Position numbers and translations under genes: made by a program
The notes under the pieces: model-generated
What the model was told of the DNA's origin: nothing
The model's database searches: none
The model's input: the letters and a program-made list of their open reading frames with translations, nothing else
DNA from: Poecilobothrus nobilitatus
Taxonomy: Eukaryota; Arthropoda; Insecta; Diptera; Dolichopodidae
Length of the DNA stretch: 64,000 bases
NCBI GenBank assembly: GCA_947095535.1
Contig: OX352772.1
Location: 150,903,822-150,967,821 of the forward strand
Direction: 5' to 3'
Part shown: positions 42,160 through 53,690 of the stretch, piece after piece
Layout of the letters: each line of letters opens with the position of its first letter
How positions within the stretch are numbered: the stretch's first letter is position 1

Positions 42160-44860
42160 AAATTAAAGTGTTGTTGTGTAGCTAGGAAAATTTAAAATGT
42201 CTGGAGGGGTATTTTGGTTTCGTAATGCAAATAGAAGAAACTGTTTTTGAATTGACTCGGTTTTATTATAATGAACCTGAACAACTGGATTCCATATAAT
42301 GCTACCGTATTCTAATATAGAACGAACTAGCGAACAATATAGAGTTTTTGTCACAACTAAGTCACTAAATTCTTTAGCTCTTCTCTTAATGAAACCTAAC
42401 ATTTTATTTGCTCTTGAAATCAATTAGTCATAATGCAGATTGAAATTAAGTTTACTATCAAGAAGAATTTCGAGATCAGTAATACTAAACATTCTTTCAA
42501 GTATTAGATTATCAACTTTGTAGTCGTACACTAAAGAAGTTCGTTTACGGGTAAAACTCATTACCTTACATTTCTGTATATTAAGTTCTAATTTGTTGGT
42601 TATGCACCAATTGTGTAATGATGATAAGCTTGGTTGAAGTAAAGCTGTGTCAGAACTATCGTTTACGACTCGATATATTGTTAGGTTGTCAGCAAACGCA
42701 ATGGGAGGTATGGCACCCAAATATTCTGAAAGATCAGAAATAAATATATTGAATTAAAGTGGCCCTAAATGGCTACCTTGTGGTACACCAGAAGTAACCT
42801 CGATTATATTGGACAATATAGCTTCAAATTTAAGGGTTTGGGTTCTTTCTGATAAATGTAATACAAGAAAAGAACCTGAAATTGCAGAAGTTGTAAGTTT
42901 GTTTAGCAAAGTGTAGTGATTTACACGATCGAAGGCTTTGCCAAAAACAGTGTAAATTGCATTAATTTGATATCCTTTCTTCTTCATATCCGTTCGTTAA
43001 GTTTGGCATTTATTACAGGAGGAATTTTATCGACAACAATTTTATCAAATAATTTTGGAATAATCGATAGGATGGCTATACCTCAATAGTTTTCTCCTGA
43101 TAATCTCCCACCTTTTTTGCAGATAGGAGTTAAATGAGAGGATTTCCTCAGCATTGGAAAGAGATTTGTTGAAAATAAAACGAATAGGAGTAATTAGATA
43201 ATGAGCACAGTTATATAAGAAGAGTGGATGGATTAGGTCAGGTCCAGCATCCTTCTTTGTGTCAAGGTTCATAATAGATTCAAAAATGTCGCTTTGGGAA
43301 AGATACAGATCTGGATTAACAAATTTGAGCTATTAAATAAAAAAGTAGCAGAGATATCGAATTCTTCTTTTGGACGATAAACTTTTTGAAAACTGTAGAA
43401 AAAAAGTTAGAAATTGTTTTTGGGCAAGAGGAAAAAATATTGTCCTGAGAATTAGGGTAGCCGAATATTTTTCGTTTTATATTGACAAATTCGAAAATTT
43501 TTTTGGGATCACTAATTAATTTATTACTATACTACTGACATAGTTTTCATAGGCTGTATGAGCTTTCAGTTTGAGTTCATTTGCAAGTAGCTTATAGGTA
43601 TTCAATAAGTTATCGCTCGGTGCTATTGTGTGTTTAGTTTTCCTGTATATTTTATTGCGGTGATTACTCAAAGTTCTAAGTTCTCTATCTAACCATGGTT
43701 CCGTTGTTTTCTTTTTCTTACGAATTTTAGGTACAAAATCATTTATAATTTCCAAAATTTTTAAATAAAAGATAGAGATTAGTGTTCTGATATCCTGTTG
43801 TACTAACAGTTCGTCCCAGTTAGTAGATGATAAAGCATTATTCATGCTTCGGTAGTCAGCATTACGGAAATCATATATAATTTCATTATTATAAACTTAG
43901 CCCGAGAGTGAAATGATAGTATAGAGCTCAAAGGTGATTGGGTTATAATGATTAGTGTTAGTAAAAAGATTATCTTCATCATCAGCGAGCTTTACCACCA
44001 CTCTATCATATGCATTTGAAAATGCAAGATCTAACAACTTATTATTCATGTTGGGATAACAAATTTTTTATTTTTTTTTCCTTTCCACTTCTATAAGAAG
44101 CATAGGGCATACACCAAGTCATTTATTATTCATGTTTGACTAAGATTCAGTTTCTGGAATAATTAATTTCACTAAGGCTTTGATTACACTCCTGTAGCTA
44201 TTGTATAGGACTATTAGATGTTTCGTTTATTTCTATGCCATCTATTATCTCACACAAGAATAGGATGGGATAACTAATAACTGTAAATCATTACCATAAA
44301 ACTTGCTAATAAGACCGAAATCAATCCCGTCCTGGAAGTTGATTGGTAATAACAATTCGTCAGAATCATCAACAACAAACAAAACAACCGGGCGATTGAA
44401 ATCGCCAAAAATGAAAATCGAGTCCACCTCATGTATATTTGAAATGATGTTATGATGTACACTATAAAATTCAGAATATGAGGCATTGTCCGAGTTCGGA
44501 GGGAAATAAACAATACCTAGATATAAATTATTCGTACCTGAATTAATTTTAATAAACTAGCGTTCAAATGATTGAAAAGTACTAGTAATTAATGGTACAC
44601 AAGGTAAGTTATTACTTAAGGCAAATAATACACCACCACCTCGCGAACTATTTGTAAACTGATAATTACGATCGCTCCTGTAAATTCTATCAAGAATTTC
44701 TTCGTTTCTAAACGATTCGTTAAGCAATGTTCCAGTTAGCGCTACTACATTAAAACTGCATGATTTAGCATCAACATAAAGTTTTTTAAGTTTTTAAGTT
44801 TAAGTTAAAGTTTTTTCCTCTTATACCACTACAGTTATAAATAAAAAATTTTAATGTTAT
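42160..44860 (-). pseudogene. LINE-H ORF2: endonuclease and reverse transcriptase remains (RT box FADN)
   Basis: Minus strand from about 44860. Endonuclease: CSFNVVALTGTLLNES near 44750 (catalytic Glu position lost), YRSDRNYQFTNSSRGGGVLF, LYLGIVYFPPNSDN near 44500, IFIFGDFNRP near 44405 and DDSDELLLPIN. Linker: TEPWLDRELRTLSNHRNKIY at 43700-43640. RT: KKDAGPDLIHPLFLYN near 43255, FGKAFDRVNHYTLLNKL near 42950, TSGVPQGSHLGPL near 42790, IAFADNLTIYRVV near 42695 with Asn for the second catalytic Asp, NKLELNIQKCKVMSFTRKRT, and the thumb RSILEYGSIIWNP near 42310. Several stops and frameshifts; ends with FPSYTTTL near 42165. Family is jockey-group, distinct from the others here. Confidence 0.75.
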
Positions 44861-44990
44861 TTATCTGGTTAGTATTTTGAGAGGTTTTTTTTTTTATCGA
44901 GTTAGATAAAGAGATGAAATTTGCATATTTACTTGGAGTTCGAACGAAAAAATTTGTTTAGTTCTCACGAGATTGATTTAAGTGATTATA

Positions 44991-45013
44991 GTAGTCACTG
45001 CCGCAGTGGCTAC
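44991..45013. other. GC-rich hairpin in an AT-rich background
   Basis: GTAG-T-CACTG at 44991-45000 pairs with CAGTG-G-CTAC at 45004-45013 around a CCG loop, with one T/G mismatch. It lies between the ORF2 start of LINE-H and a possible ORF1. An RNA structure in the LINE-H mRNA or a DNA hairpin are both possible. Bases 45238-45280 just beyond hold the direct repeat ATAAAGCGTATTAGCA twice. Confidence 0.5.
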
Positions 45014-45285
45014 GATAGGTTAAGGTCCTCTTCGACCTCTTTTGTTGTGAAGCGTATATCTTAGAGGTATCTAAGGTAAAGATTATACAAATGTTTTAGA
45101 TAGCAGGCCATCATTGTGGATGAGGAAAAATAAATGAGTTCTTGTTTTTTTCTTTATAACATGATTATATGAATAGTTATGTAAATAAGCAAGGAAAAGT
45201 CTTACATTAAAAAGAATTCTCTCATCTCTAAATCTTGATAAAGCGTATTAGCAGTTTAGCATAAAGCGTATTAGCATTCTAACAA

Positions 45286-45507
45286 TTATTCATCTAAACA
45301 ATTTTTTTTATTAGTTTTATTATTATTATTATTATTATAATTATTATTACTTATTTTATTTCTATATTTATTATTTTTATTGTTATTGCTATTATAATTA
45401 ATATTATTTCCATTATTATTATCAATTAGATTGCCCGAGCTAACGGCTCCTGGTTTTAAAATTCCCCCTTGAACAAAGTTAGGATATTTAGAGCCTCTAG
45501 TTGACAT
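45286..45507 (-). CDS. Asn-rich open frame, possible N-terminus of LINE-H ORF1
   Basis: A 73-codon minus-strand frame starts MSTRGSKYPNFVQGGILKPG and continues AVSSGNLIDNNNG into a long Asn/Lys tract made by ATT/TTA repeats. The first 30 residues look like ordinary protein; the rest is low in complexity. It lies 5' of LINE-H ORF2 on the same strand, where an ORF1 is expected, but no zinc knuckle, PHD or RRM part is visible. It could also be a chance frame in a microsatellite. Confidence 0.3.
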   Translation of the reverse strand: MSTRGSKYPNFVQGGILKPGAVSSGNLIDNNNGNNINYNSNNNKNNKYRNKISNNNYNNNNNNKTNKKNCLDE

Positions 45508-45509
45508 TG

Positions 45510-47717
45510 TACTATTAATAAGTTTTTTTTATTGTTAAATTAATTGTTATATTAATTATATTAATAAACGGAATAGAAAAAGGATTTATTAAAAGTTTAT
45601 GTTTGTCAGTATTGAACTTCATGTAGGTGTTAGTAGGTGAAATGTCTGAATTAGTATTGCATACAAATTTTTTTATTATTGTACCTTTTTTCCATCGCTT
45701 GTAATTAATTATTTCGCAAATTTTGGATATAGGTAAAATTTTGGTTTTTGTTAGGTTTGGTAACTCGAATTATTAATAAATACATGATGTACCGCATGAA
45801 TGTATAAGGTAGGTATTGTTTTCATAACAAAAATTTGTACAGGATTTTTCTACTCCAGGGCGATAGCAGCTTGAAAAAAGTATTTTTAGCGTCATGAGTG
45901 TATTTATGCGTGTGCGCGAGTTATAATTTAGTTAAAAAATAAAATACAGTTATCTTTTGGGGTGTGGTGTTCACATTTAATTTACGTGTTTTTTATTATT
46001 ATACTTAAAATTTATATTATTTAATTTACTTTTTTCTTATTTCTTAAAAATACTGTTAAGATCAGCAATATACATATTTATATATTTAGTACATTTTATA
46101 TAATTTAACCTTGATTAACCAAAGTTAACATTAATTCATTCAACTTTTATAAATGAATTAATTAAATAACAGGAATTGCAATTAAAAATTTCTGTTCACT
46201 TGTGGTTAATAACTCATTTGTACAAAAACATACAATAAACAATAAGCGTTCTTAAAACAAAAACTCGTGCGTTATTTTATGAGACTGTATTAGTATTCTT
46301 ATTATTTATTATTCAGGTTATTTTGTGTCACCGCGTTAACAGGTTCAATATTAATGTATGTACACATAAAAATCAATATTATATTATATACACATAAAAA
46401 TTTATGTTTGTTTTGTACCTATGTTTTTATTATTTTTAACATTTAATATTTTTGATAAATGGCGGCCGGTTTTGTGGTGAGCCCATTTTTTTTTTTTGTT
46501 TTTATAAACAATATTTCTCATCCCAGATGAAAAACATAAATTTCTCGCTATTTCAGATAAACAGGTACTTACCACCTCTTGCATAATTTAGCATGTTCTT
46601 TTTCGATGTTTTGTTAAGCTTTTTCTTTTAAAACGGAAATACTTAGTATCACACATTCCATTGTTTCCTACTTTTGGTCATTGGTTCATGATTATGATTA
46701 TTTGTAATTTTAATGTGTGATTTACAATTATCTTCTGTTGTTACGTATTTTCAATACCATTGTAAGAATAAATTAAAGGTAAATCGGGAAACTCAATAAT
46801 ATGCTAATTATAACAATAAACAGTTATCTTAATAATACTTATTAAAACAAAATTCTTCTATATTAAGTTAAATTTCCTTTTAGAAGATTTGAAAGTTTTA
46901 TATTATTTTGAACTTAGCGTTACATTATTAAAGCTAGATTCAACATTTCTCTCATGCCTCTGAATATAAAGCATATTTCGGTTACAATTCGTATTTTCCT
47001 CAGAAAAATTTACGAATATATGCATCCACTTGGACACACTACACGAAAGTGACAAATTTTTATTTTGACATATTTGTCCGATGAATTCAAATTTTATGAT
47101 GAATTCAAAATTTGTACCCTGTTACAAACAACTAACTATTCTCTTTTCTTCAGCAACAACTGCAAAAAAATTAATTATATTAACACTTATTTCGTTAACA
47201 TTTTTATACGAATGTATGTAGGTAAGTGTAAAAAATAATCAGTATTTTACGTTTGAGATGAATTCGCGTTTTACATGAATTCATGTAAAATTCTAATACA
47301 TTTTTTTCGTAAATCATTGTATACCCTAAAATAAAAATAATAAGTAAGTAGATAGATTATATAGGAATAGAATACTGTTTATATTATATTATTTTATATG
47401 AATATTATATTATTTACATACATACTTTACGATTAAGAAACAAAGTATTCGCGTAGTGTAACGATTAAAATCATATGCTTTTGTTTATAAGTTCTGTAAG
47501 GAATTAGTACAAATATAATTTTAAAATTTATCTGTTATTAAATGTTTTCAGATTGGATAAAAAAGAATTGGCAATAATGATGTGCATCGTAACTTTACTT
47601 ACATTGAAATATTTAATGTAATTAAAAAAAAATGTTGACGACAAATAAAAACAGTACCTATAATCAATAGGACCAAAAATAAAGATGGATACTTCATAAT
47701 TAATATTGGGTTTATAT
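45510..47717. other. Long AT-rich region without recognisable gene
   Basis: No domain was recognised in any frame. The 60-codon minus frame at 46402-46584 (KKWAHHKTGRHLSK) resembles nothing I know. A 22-bp perfect palindrome centred on GAATTC is at 47269-47290 and GATGAATTCAAA is repeated at about 47090-47110. No inverted or long direct repeats to other parts of the window were seen. Confidence 0.5.
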
Positions 47718-47943
47718 TTGTATTGCATACTTGTATTAATATAATTTTAAAATTTCCGATTTCTCAAATAAATAACTTTAAACGTAAATAAATTTTTAAG
47801 TTAAACCATAGCAACAATAATTTATTAAAATTTATTAAATTATTGTTAGCTATGGTTTAACCTAAAAATTTATTTACATTTAAAGTTATTTATTTGAGAA
47901 ATCGGAAATTTTAAAATTATATTAATGCAAGTATGCAATACAA
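47718..47943. repeat. 226-bp near-perfect foldback
   Basis: TTGTATTGCATACTTG at 47718 is matched by CAAGTATGCAATACAA ending at 47943, and the arms pair inward almost without mismatch (for example AAATTTCCGATTTCTCAAAT at about 47750 against its complement at about 47890) to a loop of a few bases near 47830. Such a structure is typical of a very short foldback or MITE, or of an inverted duplication. No clear target duplication was found. Confidence 0.85.
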
Positions 47944-48201
47944 GTCATCTTTCGATGAAGACTTTACATGACATTTCTCCTGTTTATATGACATACAATT
48001 TTTCTTGCATTTTTTTTGGCATTTTTGTCTATTTTGGCTATGTTCATACAATTTCAAATCTAATGGGAGTATTTTCTCGTCTCTTTACGTCTCGTTATTT
48101 TTATTTTGGGCTACGCATAGGAATTTATATTATGATTTCCTCTCATTTTTTTCTCTTTTATGTTCTTATTCAAATTTTTTTTATAGTTTTTATTCCTTTT
48201 T

Positions 48202-49180
48202 AGCACATTTCCAAAAAATTTTGGAAAAAATGTGCTTATTAGTTTCACTCTGTCCGTCCGTCCGTCCGTCAGTCCGTCTGTCCGTCCGTCCGTCTATTTA
48301 CAAAACTTCTACACCGTTAAAGATAGAGAAAAAAAATTTTAACCATGGGTAGGTCTCATAAATTAGTATAAGTTTGCTCAGAAAATTTTTTTGGACCGCC
48401 CCCTGTTTATGACCTATTAGGGCTCAAAAATTGAAAATTTGCTATTTTTAAACACCTGTAACTTAGGAACCTGTACACATTTTACTTCTACAAGATATAA
48501 AAATTAAAGCTACAGTAATATATTTTTACGTGTGTTAAAGGTTTATTTTAGTTGTAAAGGGTTCCAAAGTTGCAGCTCTTCGAAATTGCGAAAAAGCCCC
48601 ATTTTCAGAAGTATGTATCTCAGGCTCTGCGTAATAGTTTTGCAATCTAAAACCGCCAGAAGATCGAAAATTTTATTATCTATATAAAACAATATCAAAA
48701 TTATGTAATATTTTGTAATTTACTATTTAAATTTACCGTTATGTGAAAACCACATTTTGCATGAAATTTCTTTTTTCATAACTCCAGCACGCCTTTAGAT
48801 AGGAACCTGAAATTTTGAGACAAGAAAGAACTTTTAAAATTAGTATAATTATGCTAATTAATATTACAAAATATGCATAATTTTGATTTTGCTTTATGGA
48901 GATAACACAAATTGAGGTCTCCTAGTGTTTTTAGATTGTAAAACTACTACGCAGAGCCTGAGATATATACATCTGAAAATAGAGCTTTTTTTGCAATTTT
49001 AGCGGGCTGTAACTTTGGAACCCTATACAATTAAAACAAACGGGCGGACAAAGCTTAATCGACTTAGAATTTTTTTCAGATCCAATCCATGCCTTTGAAG
49101 GTATATCTAGCTAGCTTATTTCGAGGTGTTACAAACGAAGGAGCAATTTTAATATAACCGATCTTTATCGTACGGGTATA
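48202..49180. mobile_element. Inverted pair of repeat-D-like halves
   Basis: The left half is in plus orientation. It has a terminal hairpin (AGCACATT 48202-48209, AATGTGCT 48229-48236), a (GTCC)n run at about 48253-48292, and the repeat-D block CACCTGTAACTT near 48463. The right half is inverted and ends in TCGTACGGGTAT (49168-49179), the same terminus as repeat D, with GGTATATCTAGCTAGCTTAT near 49100. In between, 48556-48665 and about 48915-49032 are inverted copies of each other. So two related non-autonomous elements meet tail to tail. No coding sequence. Confidence 0.7.
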
Positions 49181-49769
49181 AAAACTGATTTAAATAATAC
49201 ATATTCCTATTTGATTACATTGATAACTAATACATAACTAATGTAACAATCTTTTGTACTCTTTCTTTCTTATAGTTTTTTTTTACAATATTGAAAATGA
49301 AATAAACGCAAGTAGTTTCTACCTGTTTTTATAAATATTATAGTTTCTGTTGTAGGAAAATGTATTAGGTTTAATAAAAAGAGAGTGGTTTTTTTGTTTT
49401 AGAATATTTAATAAAAAATTTTAAAAACGATTTACTGAAACAAATAATTTGAAGCTGCAAAGAAAAGAATAAAAGGAATAAAAATAGGATTTAAAAATAT
49501 ATCAATTATATTTATTTTTTACAAATGTTGAACACTTAACATTCTATATCTTATATCAAGTTCATTAACATTTTTATTAAATTATGAATTCTTACTCTAA
49601 TATACAGTTTCATCAAATAAGACTTGTTACAATAAATCAACAGTTATAATTAAAATCATTTTTTAAACGTTTATATAATTTATATTTTTTTTAATTACTT
49701 ATTATTTATAATATTTTCTACTTTATTATGAAAAGTATCAGAAGGTGTCTGATCTAACTTTCTAATTTG
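49181..49769. other. AT-rich stretch without recognisable gene
   Basis: Only A/T-rich sequence; no domain or repeat was recognised. Confidence 0.5.
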
Positions 49770-52590
49770 TTAACGAAATACCAAAATCGAACCTACTCGA
49801 TTAAGTTCTGGCTCCTGTTTGGATCATTTATTTATCAGAAGTCATAAAAATAATAATCATTCCTTCGTTAGTGAAGTTTTAGATTTAAATTTGTCTGATC
49901 ATTGTATAATTACTTTACGCATTCCGATTCATGGTTCAAATTCTAATAATTAAAAATATCTCTATAAACCTATTGTTACGTATGATTTTTATAAACTTAC
50001 GTCTATCTTAACATTTGAATTATCGGAAACTGTGTATAATTCTGGTAACGCTTCTTGTGTGTATAAAGCTTTTTGTAAAACTTTGGAATCACATATTAAT
50101 TCTTATTGCATTTCTTCTTCTTCTAAAAAATTTTTTAATAGACTAAAACCATGGATATCTTGTAACCTTGTAAGTCTGATCAATAAAAGAAATAAATTTA
50201 GCTTAACAGTGAAGAAGCAACCAAGCACTCGTCTAATTATTTATTATAAATTGTTGTGTTATTTAATTAAACGTAAGGTCTAAAGAAGTAAAAATAATTA
50301 TTACTTGAGGCAATTAAACAATAATAGAGCAAATGCAAAGAAAGAATGAAAAACCACAAATTCGATATTAAATAAAGATTCCTACACGAGCAACATTTCT
50401 ATTGATATAAAAAATGTTATAGTTGATAATCCTTTAATTGTAAGTAATTATTTTAATGATTTTTTCGTGAAAATTGCTGAAAGGTTATCCGAGAAAACAA
50501 CAATTTATACATCTAGCAATTGTAATATTAAATAATTAATAATTATAATTCTTTTTTAAACCAATCGTACCATTTGAAGTCTATAATATGATTAAAAGTT
50601 TACCTTGTTCTAGTAACAAATGTGATACTTTTCCTAGTAGTTTGTTAAAATATATTGCTTTCCAAATAATTGACGTTCTTTGTAATATTTTTTAAGTGTT
50701 ATTCTGGTATTAATTTAAGTGTTTATTGTGGTATTTTTCCATCTGAACTAAAAAATGCTACTATAATTCCTCTTTATAAAAAAAATAATCTGCTTGACAT
50801 AAATAACTATTGTCCTATTTCTCTCCTTCCTTCTATAGCAAAAATTTTTGAAAAATTAATGAAACTTAGAATTGTCAATTTTTTTAAATAAAACCATCTT
50901 TTTAGTCCTTATCAATTTGGATTCTTAAAAGGAAAAAGTACAGACGATGCCCTATACAAATTTTGTAGTGAGGTGTATTCAGCCTTAAATTTAAAAAGGA
51001 ACAGTGCTGCTCTTGTCATTGATATTACCAAAGCATTCGATACTATTTAGCATTCGTGTCTTTATCCTTGAATGATTTACATCTTATTTAGCTAATCGAA
51101 CGCAGCGGGTTAAAATAAATAACAATTTTAGTGAAGTTAAGTACTTAAAAATTGGGGTTCCTCAGGGGTCAGTTTTGGGCCCTATTCTTTTTCTTGTTTA
51201 CATAAATTCATTGCTTAGTTTCTCTTTTAAAGGCATGGTTATAGCATTTGCAGATGACATCTGTTTTACTTATTCTAATTGTAATTTAATGAATACCGTT
51301 ATTGATCCTGGACTTAATTAGAAAACGGTTTCAGTGCCATAAAATGATTATTAGCGATAAAACTAAATTAATGTTTTTTAATTTAATGAAAAATATTAGT
51401 ATAGATTATGATTTTTGCTTTCATTCGTCAATTTGTAGTAGGTATCCGTTATATTAAAAAAGTTGTTCTTTCGATGATCTTAATTTATGTGATAGTTTTT
51501 GTTTTTAGATTGAAATAGTGTCTATTTTTAAATATCTAGTTATAAATATAGATAATAAATTGAACTGGGCAGCTCATACTAGCGCATTGAATGCCCATTT
51601 TAGAAAAGTAATTAGGAATTTATTTCACTTAAATTTTTATTATTCACATCAGCTTATGAAATCTATCTACTATGTACTTTTTAATTCTAAGCTTCAATAT
51701 GGCATTACGTCTTGGGGTGGAGCATATTTTAACAAAATACATTCTATTTTTAAAGCTCAAAAGCATGCCATAAGAATTATAATAAGGAAAAGACGGGATT
51801 GCTCCAGTTTTCCATTATTTTCCACCTTACAAATTTTTCCCTTGCGTCATCTTTATTTGTATAAAACTTTTTTTCGTTAGGTCAGGCTACTCTTAAAATA
51901 GATTGAATTCTGATTATAATCTCAAAGTTAATAATTTAATTCTCGTTCAAGTACCCAGATCTCATACCACGCATTTTAGTTGTTTTGGAGACTCAATTGC
52001 TCCTAGAGTTTTTAATAAATTACCAATTGAGTAAAGACGCAAACGTAATCTAAACAAATTTTTAGAGAATGTGAAAAACTGACTTTTTTTCTATAATTAT
52101 GGGCAACTGAATTGTTTTTTTAAACACTAATAAATGTCATTTTAAATTGTTCAACTCTTGTTTTAAATTGTTTAAAATTGTTCATTCTCTTTGAGTTTTC
52201 TTATGTCTGTTTGGTATAATTTCATAATGTTCTATTTGTACTTCCATCTTCTATTAATTTTCATATGTAGCTATAATTTTCTATACTGCGAAAACTTACT
52301 ATTAATTCACTATCATTATTCATTGTTTTTTAAAATATGGCTATTTAATAGCAAATGTTTTTTGATAATTATTATTATTATTATTTTTGTTTTTTTTTTT
52401 TTCAATTTACCCCTTTTCCATTACTTTTTCACTAGTTTTATTGAGCTTATATTTCTTAATGTGTAATCTTTGAGTCATTCTACTCGACCTCTTTGGGTTT
52501 CAGAATGATTTATCTTGTTTTTATATTGATGCTATATTTTGATGCTACAATTTATTTACTTAGATAGATTTATTTAGATATTGAGATTTA
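49770..52590 (+). pseudogene. LINE-I ORF2 remains and 3' UTR (same clade as LINE-C)
   Basis: 5'-truncated. Begins in the last third of the endonuclease with EPTRLSSGSCLDHLFIRSHK near 49795 and LSDHCIITLRIP, matching the LINE-C EPTRPSSGTCLDHI segment. Linker: FNRLKPWISCNLVSLINKRN at 50135-50195. RT: IFPSELKNATIIPLYKKNNL (50735-50795), YCPISLLPSIAKIFEKL, PYQFGFLKGKSTDDALYKFC (50910-50970), [32 protein letters not shown] (51150-51210), [12 protein letters not shown] at 51243 with intact FADD, NIDNKLNWAAHTSALNAHF and LQYGITSWGGAY. The ORF2 ends at about 52081 with FLENVKN. The AT-rich 3' UTR runs to about 52590. Many frameshifts and stops; no activity possible. Confidence 0.8.
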
Positions 52591-52900
52591 GATTTATTAA
52601 TTTACCAAATTGGAGTTTAAAAAATTAAAATTAAATTATAAATTGTAATTATTATATGTAAATGATTAAAAATATCGAATATGTATTAATTTTGTAATTT
52701 TCCATATTAGGTATATATTCTTCGCAATTTGTATATTAATATAAAAATAAATTAACTTATTATATAAAAAAAAAAAATATTTTAGATTTTGCGAAATATT
52801 AATAAATGTATTACTTCAATGTTCAAAAATTTTAAAATAACATTAACAAAGTATTTAAATTTGTAGGTATGTATTTAATAATTATTTTATTTTTTTTCAG

Positions 52901-53039
52901 CCCAAGCGGTTCCCAATATGAGGAAAATCTAAATAAGCAGTACTATAATATGGAAAGTAATTACGATGAACAACTGTGCAAAAATTATAACTCTAATTGC
53001 CAAATAAATTTTATCAAGTTCATAGAAAAAAGAATCTAA
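52901..53039 (+). CDS. Possible terminal exon of a host gene
   Basis: A polypyrimidine run ending TTTTTTTTCAG (to 52900) is a good 3' splice site. Behind it, with one leading base, 45 codons stay open to TAA at 53037-53039: PSGSQYEENLNKQYYNMESN, then YDEQLCKNYNSNCQ and INFIKFIEKRI. The composition is balanced compared with random AT-rich frames around it, and AATAAA occurs about 20 bases after the stop. I do not recognise the protein. It could be a true last exon, an exon fragment carried by a mobile element, or chance. Bases 52591-52890 hold nothing recognisable. Confidence 0.3.
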
Positions 53040-53324
53040 TTTTGAAACCTACAAAATTTTGAATAAATGTACTTGTATACTATTAAAAAAACTTTTGTTC
53101 GCACACTTTTTATAATACATGCATATGTACATATAATTTTCCTTATAATAGTCTTGATCTGCTGTGGTGTGGTGACAGAACGGTTTATTTCCGAAACTTT
53201 TGCAATAAAACTCCCATGGGCGTTAATTGGAATTACGGCCCATATTAAAAAGAATTAAAACATATCCCATCCCAAATCGCAAAGAAAACAAAACTGAGAC
53301 CAACTATATATTAAATCCGTTCTG

Positions 53325-53690
53325 TTATACCATAGTGGAACTTGGATGGTCACCAAGAAAGAAACACACAAACTACAAGTATTCATTAACCAGAGCCTTC
53401 GCAGCATCTGTATAAAACAATGGCGAAAAAGAATACGCAGCGAAGACCTTTTGGGAAACAATCCGTCAAGAGCCAATCGAAATAGAAATTAAAATATAAT
53501 TTCAAAATCGAAATCGAAACGAAAATATAAATAGATCTCCTAATTGCATAGCTACACAGGCTATAGAATGGAAACCCCAAGGGAAAAGGAATTTTGGAAG
53601 ACCATGGCGTAGAACAGTAGAACGAGAAATAATACAAATGAACAAGACGTAAGTAATAGCACAAAATAGAAGCAGATGAGTGAATGAGTG
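53325..53690 (+). pseudogene. LINE-M: C-terminal end of a LINE reverse transcriptase
   Basis: Frames give WMVTKKETHKLQVFINQSLR, SICIKQWRKRIRSEDLL near 53410-53450, then in shifted frames QEPIEIEI-like, TQALEWNPQGKRNFGRPWRR and TVEREIIQMNKT near 53555-53650, ending NRSR. This order (LQVFINQCLR, I..W..RI.NEDLW, a GHxLRK-like section, then NPQGKR..GRP) is a widespread C-terminal tail of invertebrate LINE ORF2 proteins. Only about 120 codons remain, with frameshifts. Confidence 0.65.

Noticed and set aside
45001..45080. Possible tRNA or structured ncRNA around the GC-rich hairpin
   Set aside because: A single hairpin without cloverleaf arms, anticodon loop or T-loop consensus.
45286..45380. Poly-Asn part of the minus-strand frame as a functional domain
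   Set aside because: Arises from an ATT/TTA microsatellite; only the first about 30 residues could be protein.
48253..48292. (GTCC)n run as a CRISPR-like or regulatory array
   Set aside because: A simple microsatellite typical of DINE-like repeats; no spacers of constant length.
47925..48352. Overlapping plus-strand frames of 92 and 115 codons
   Set aside because: Phe/Ile/Ser-rich chance frames; the second runs into the (GTCC)n tract of a repeat-D-like element.
53386..53664. Minus-strand 92-codon frame
   Set aside because: Antisense to the LINE-M C-terminal codons on the plus strand, which match a known LINE tail.
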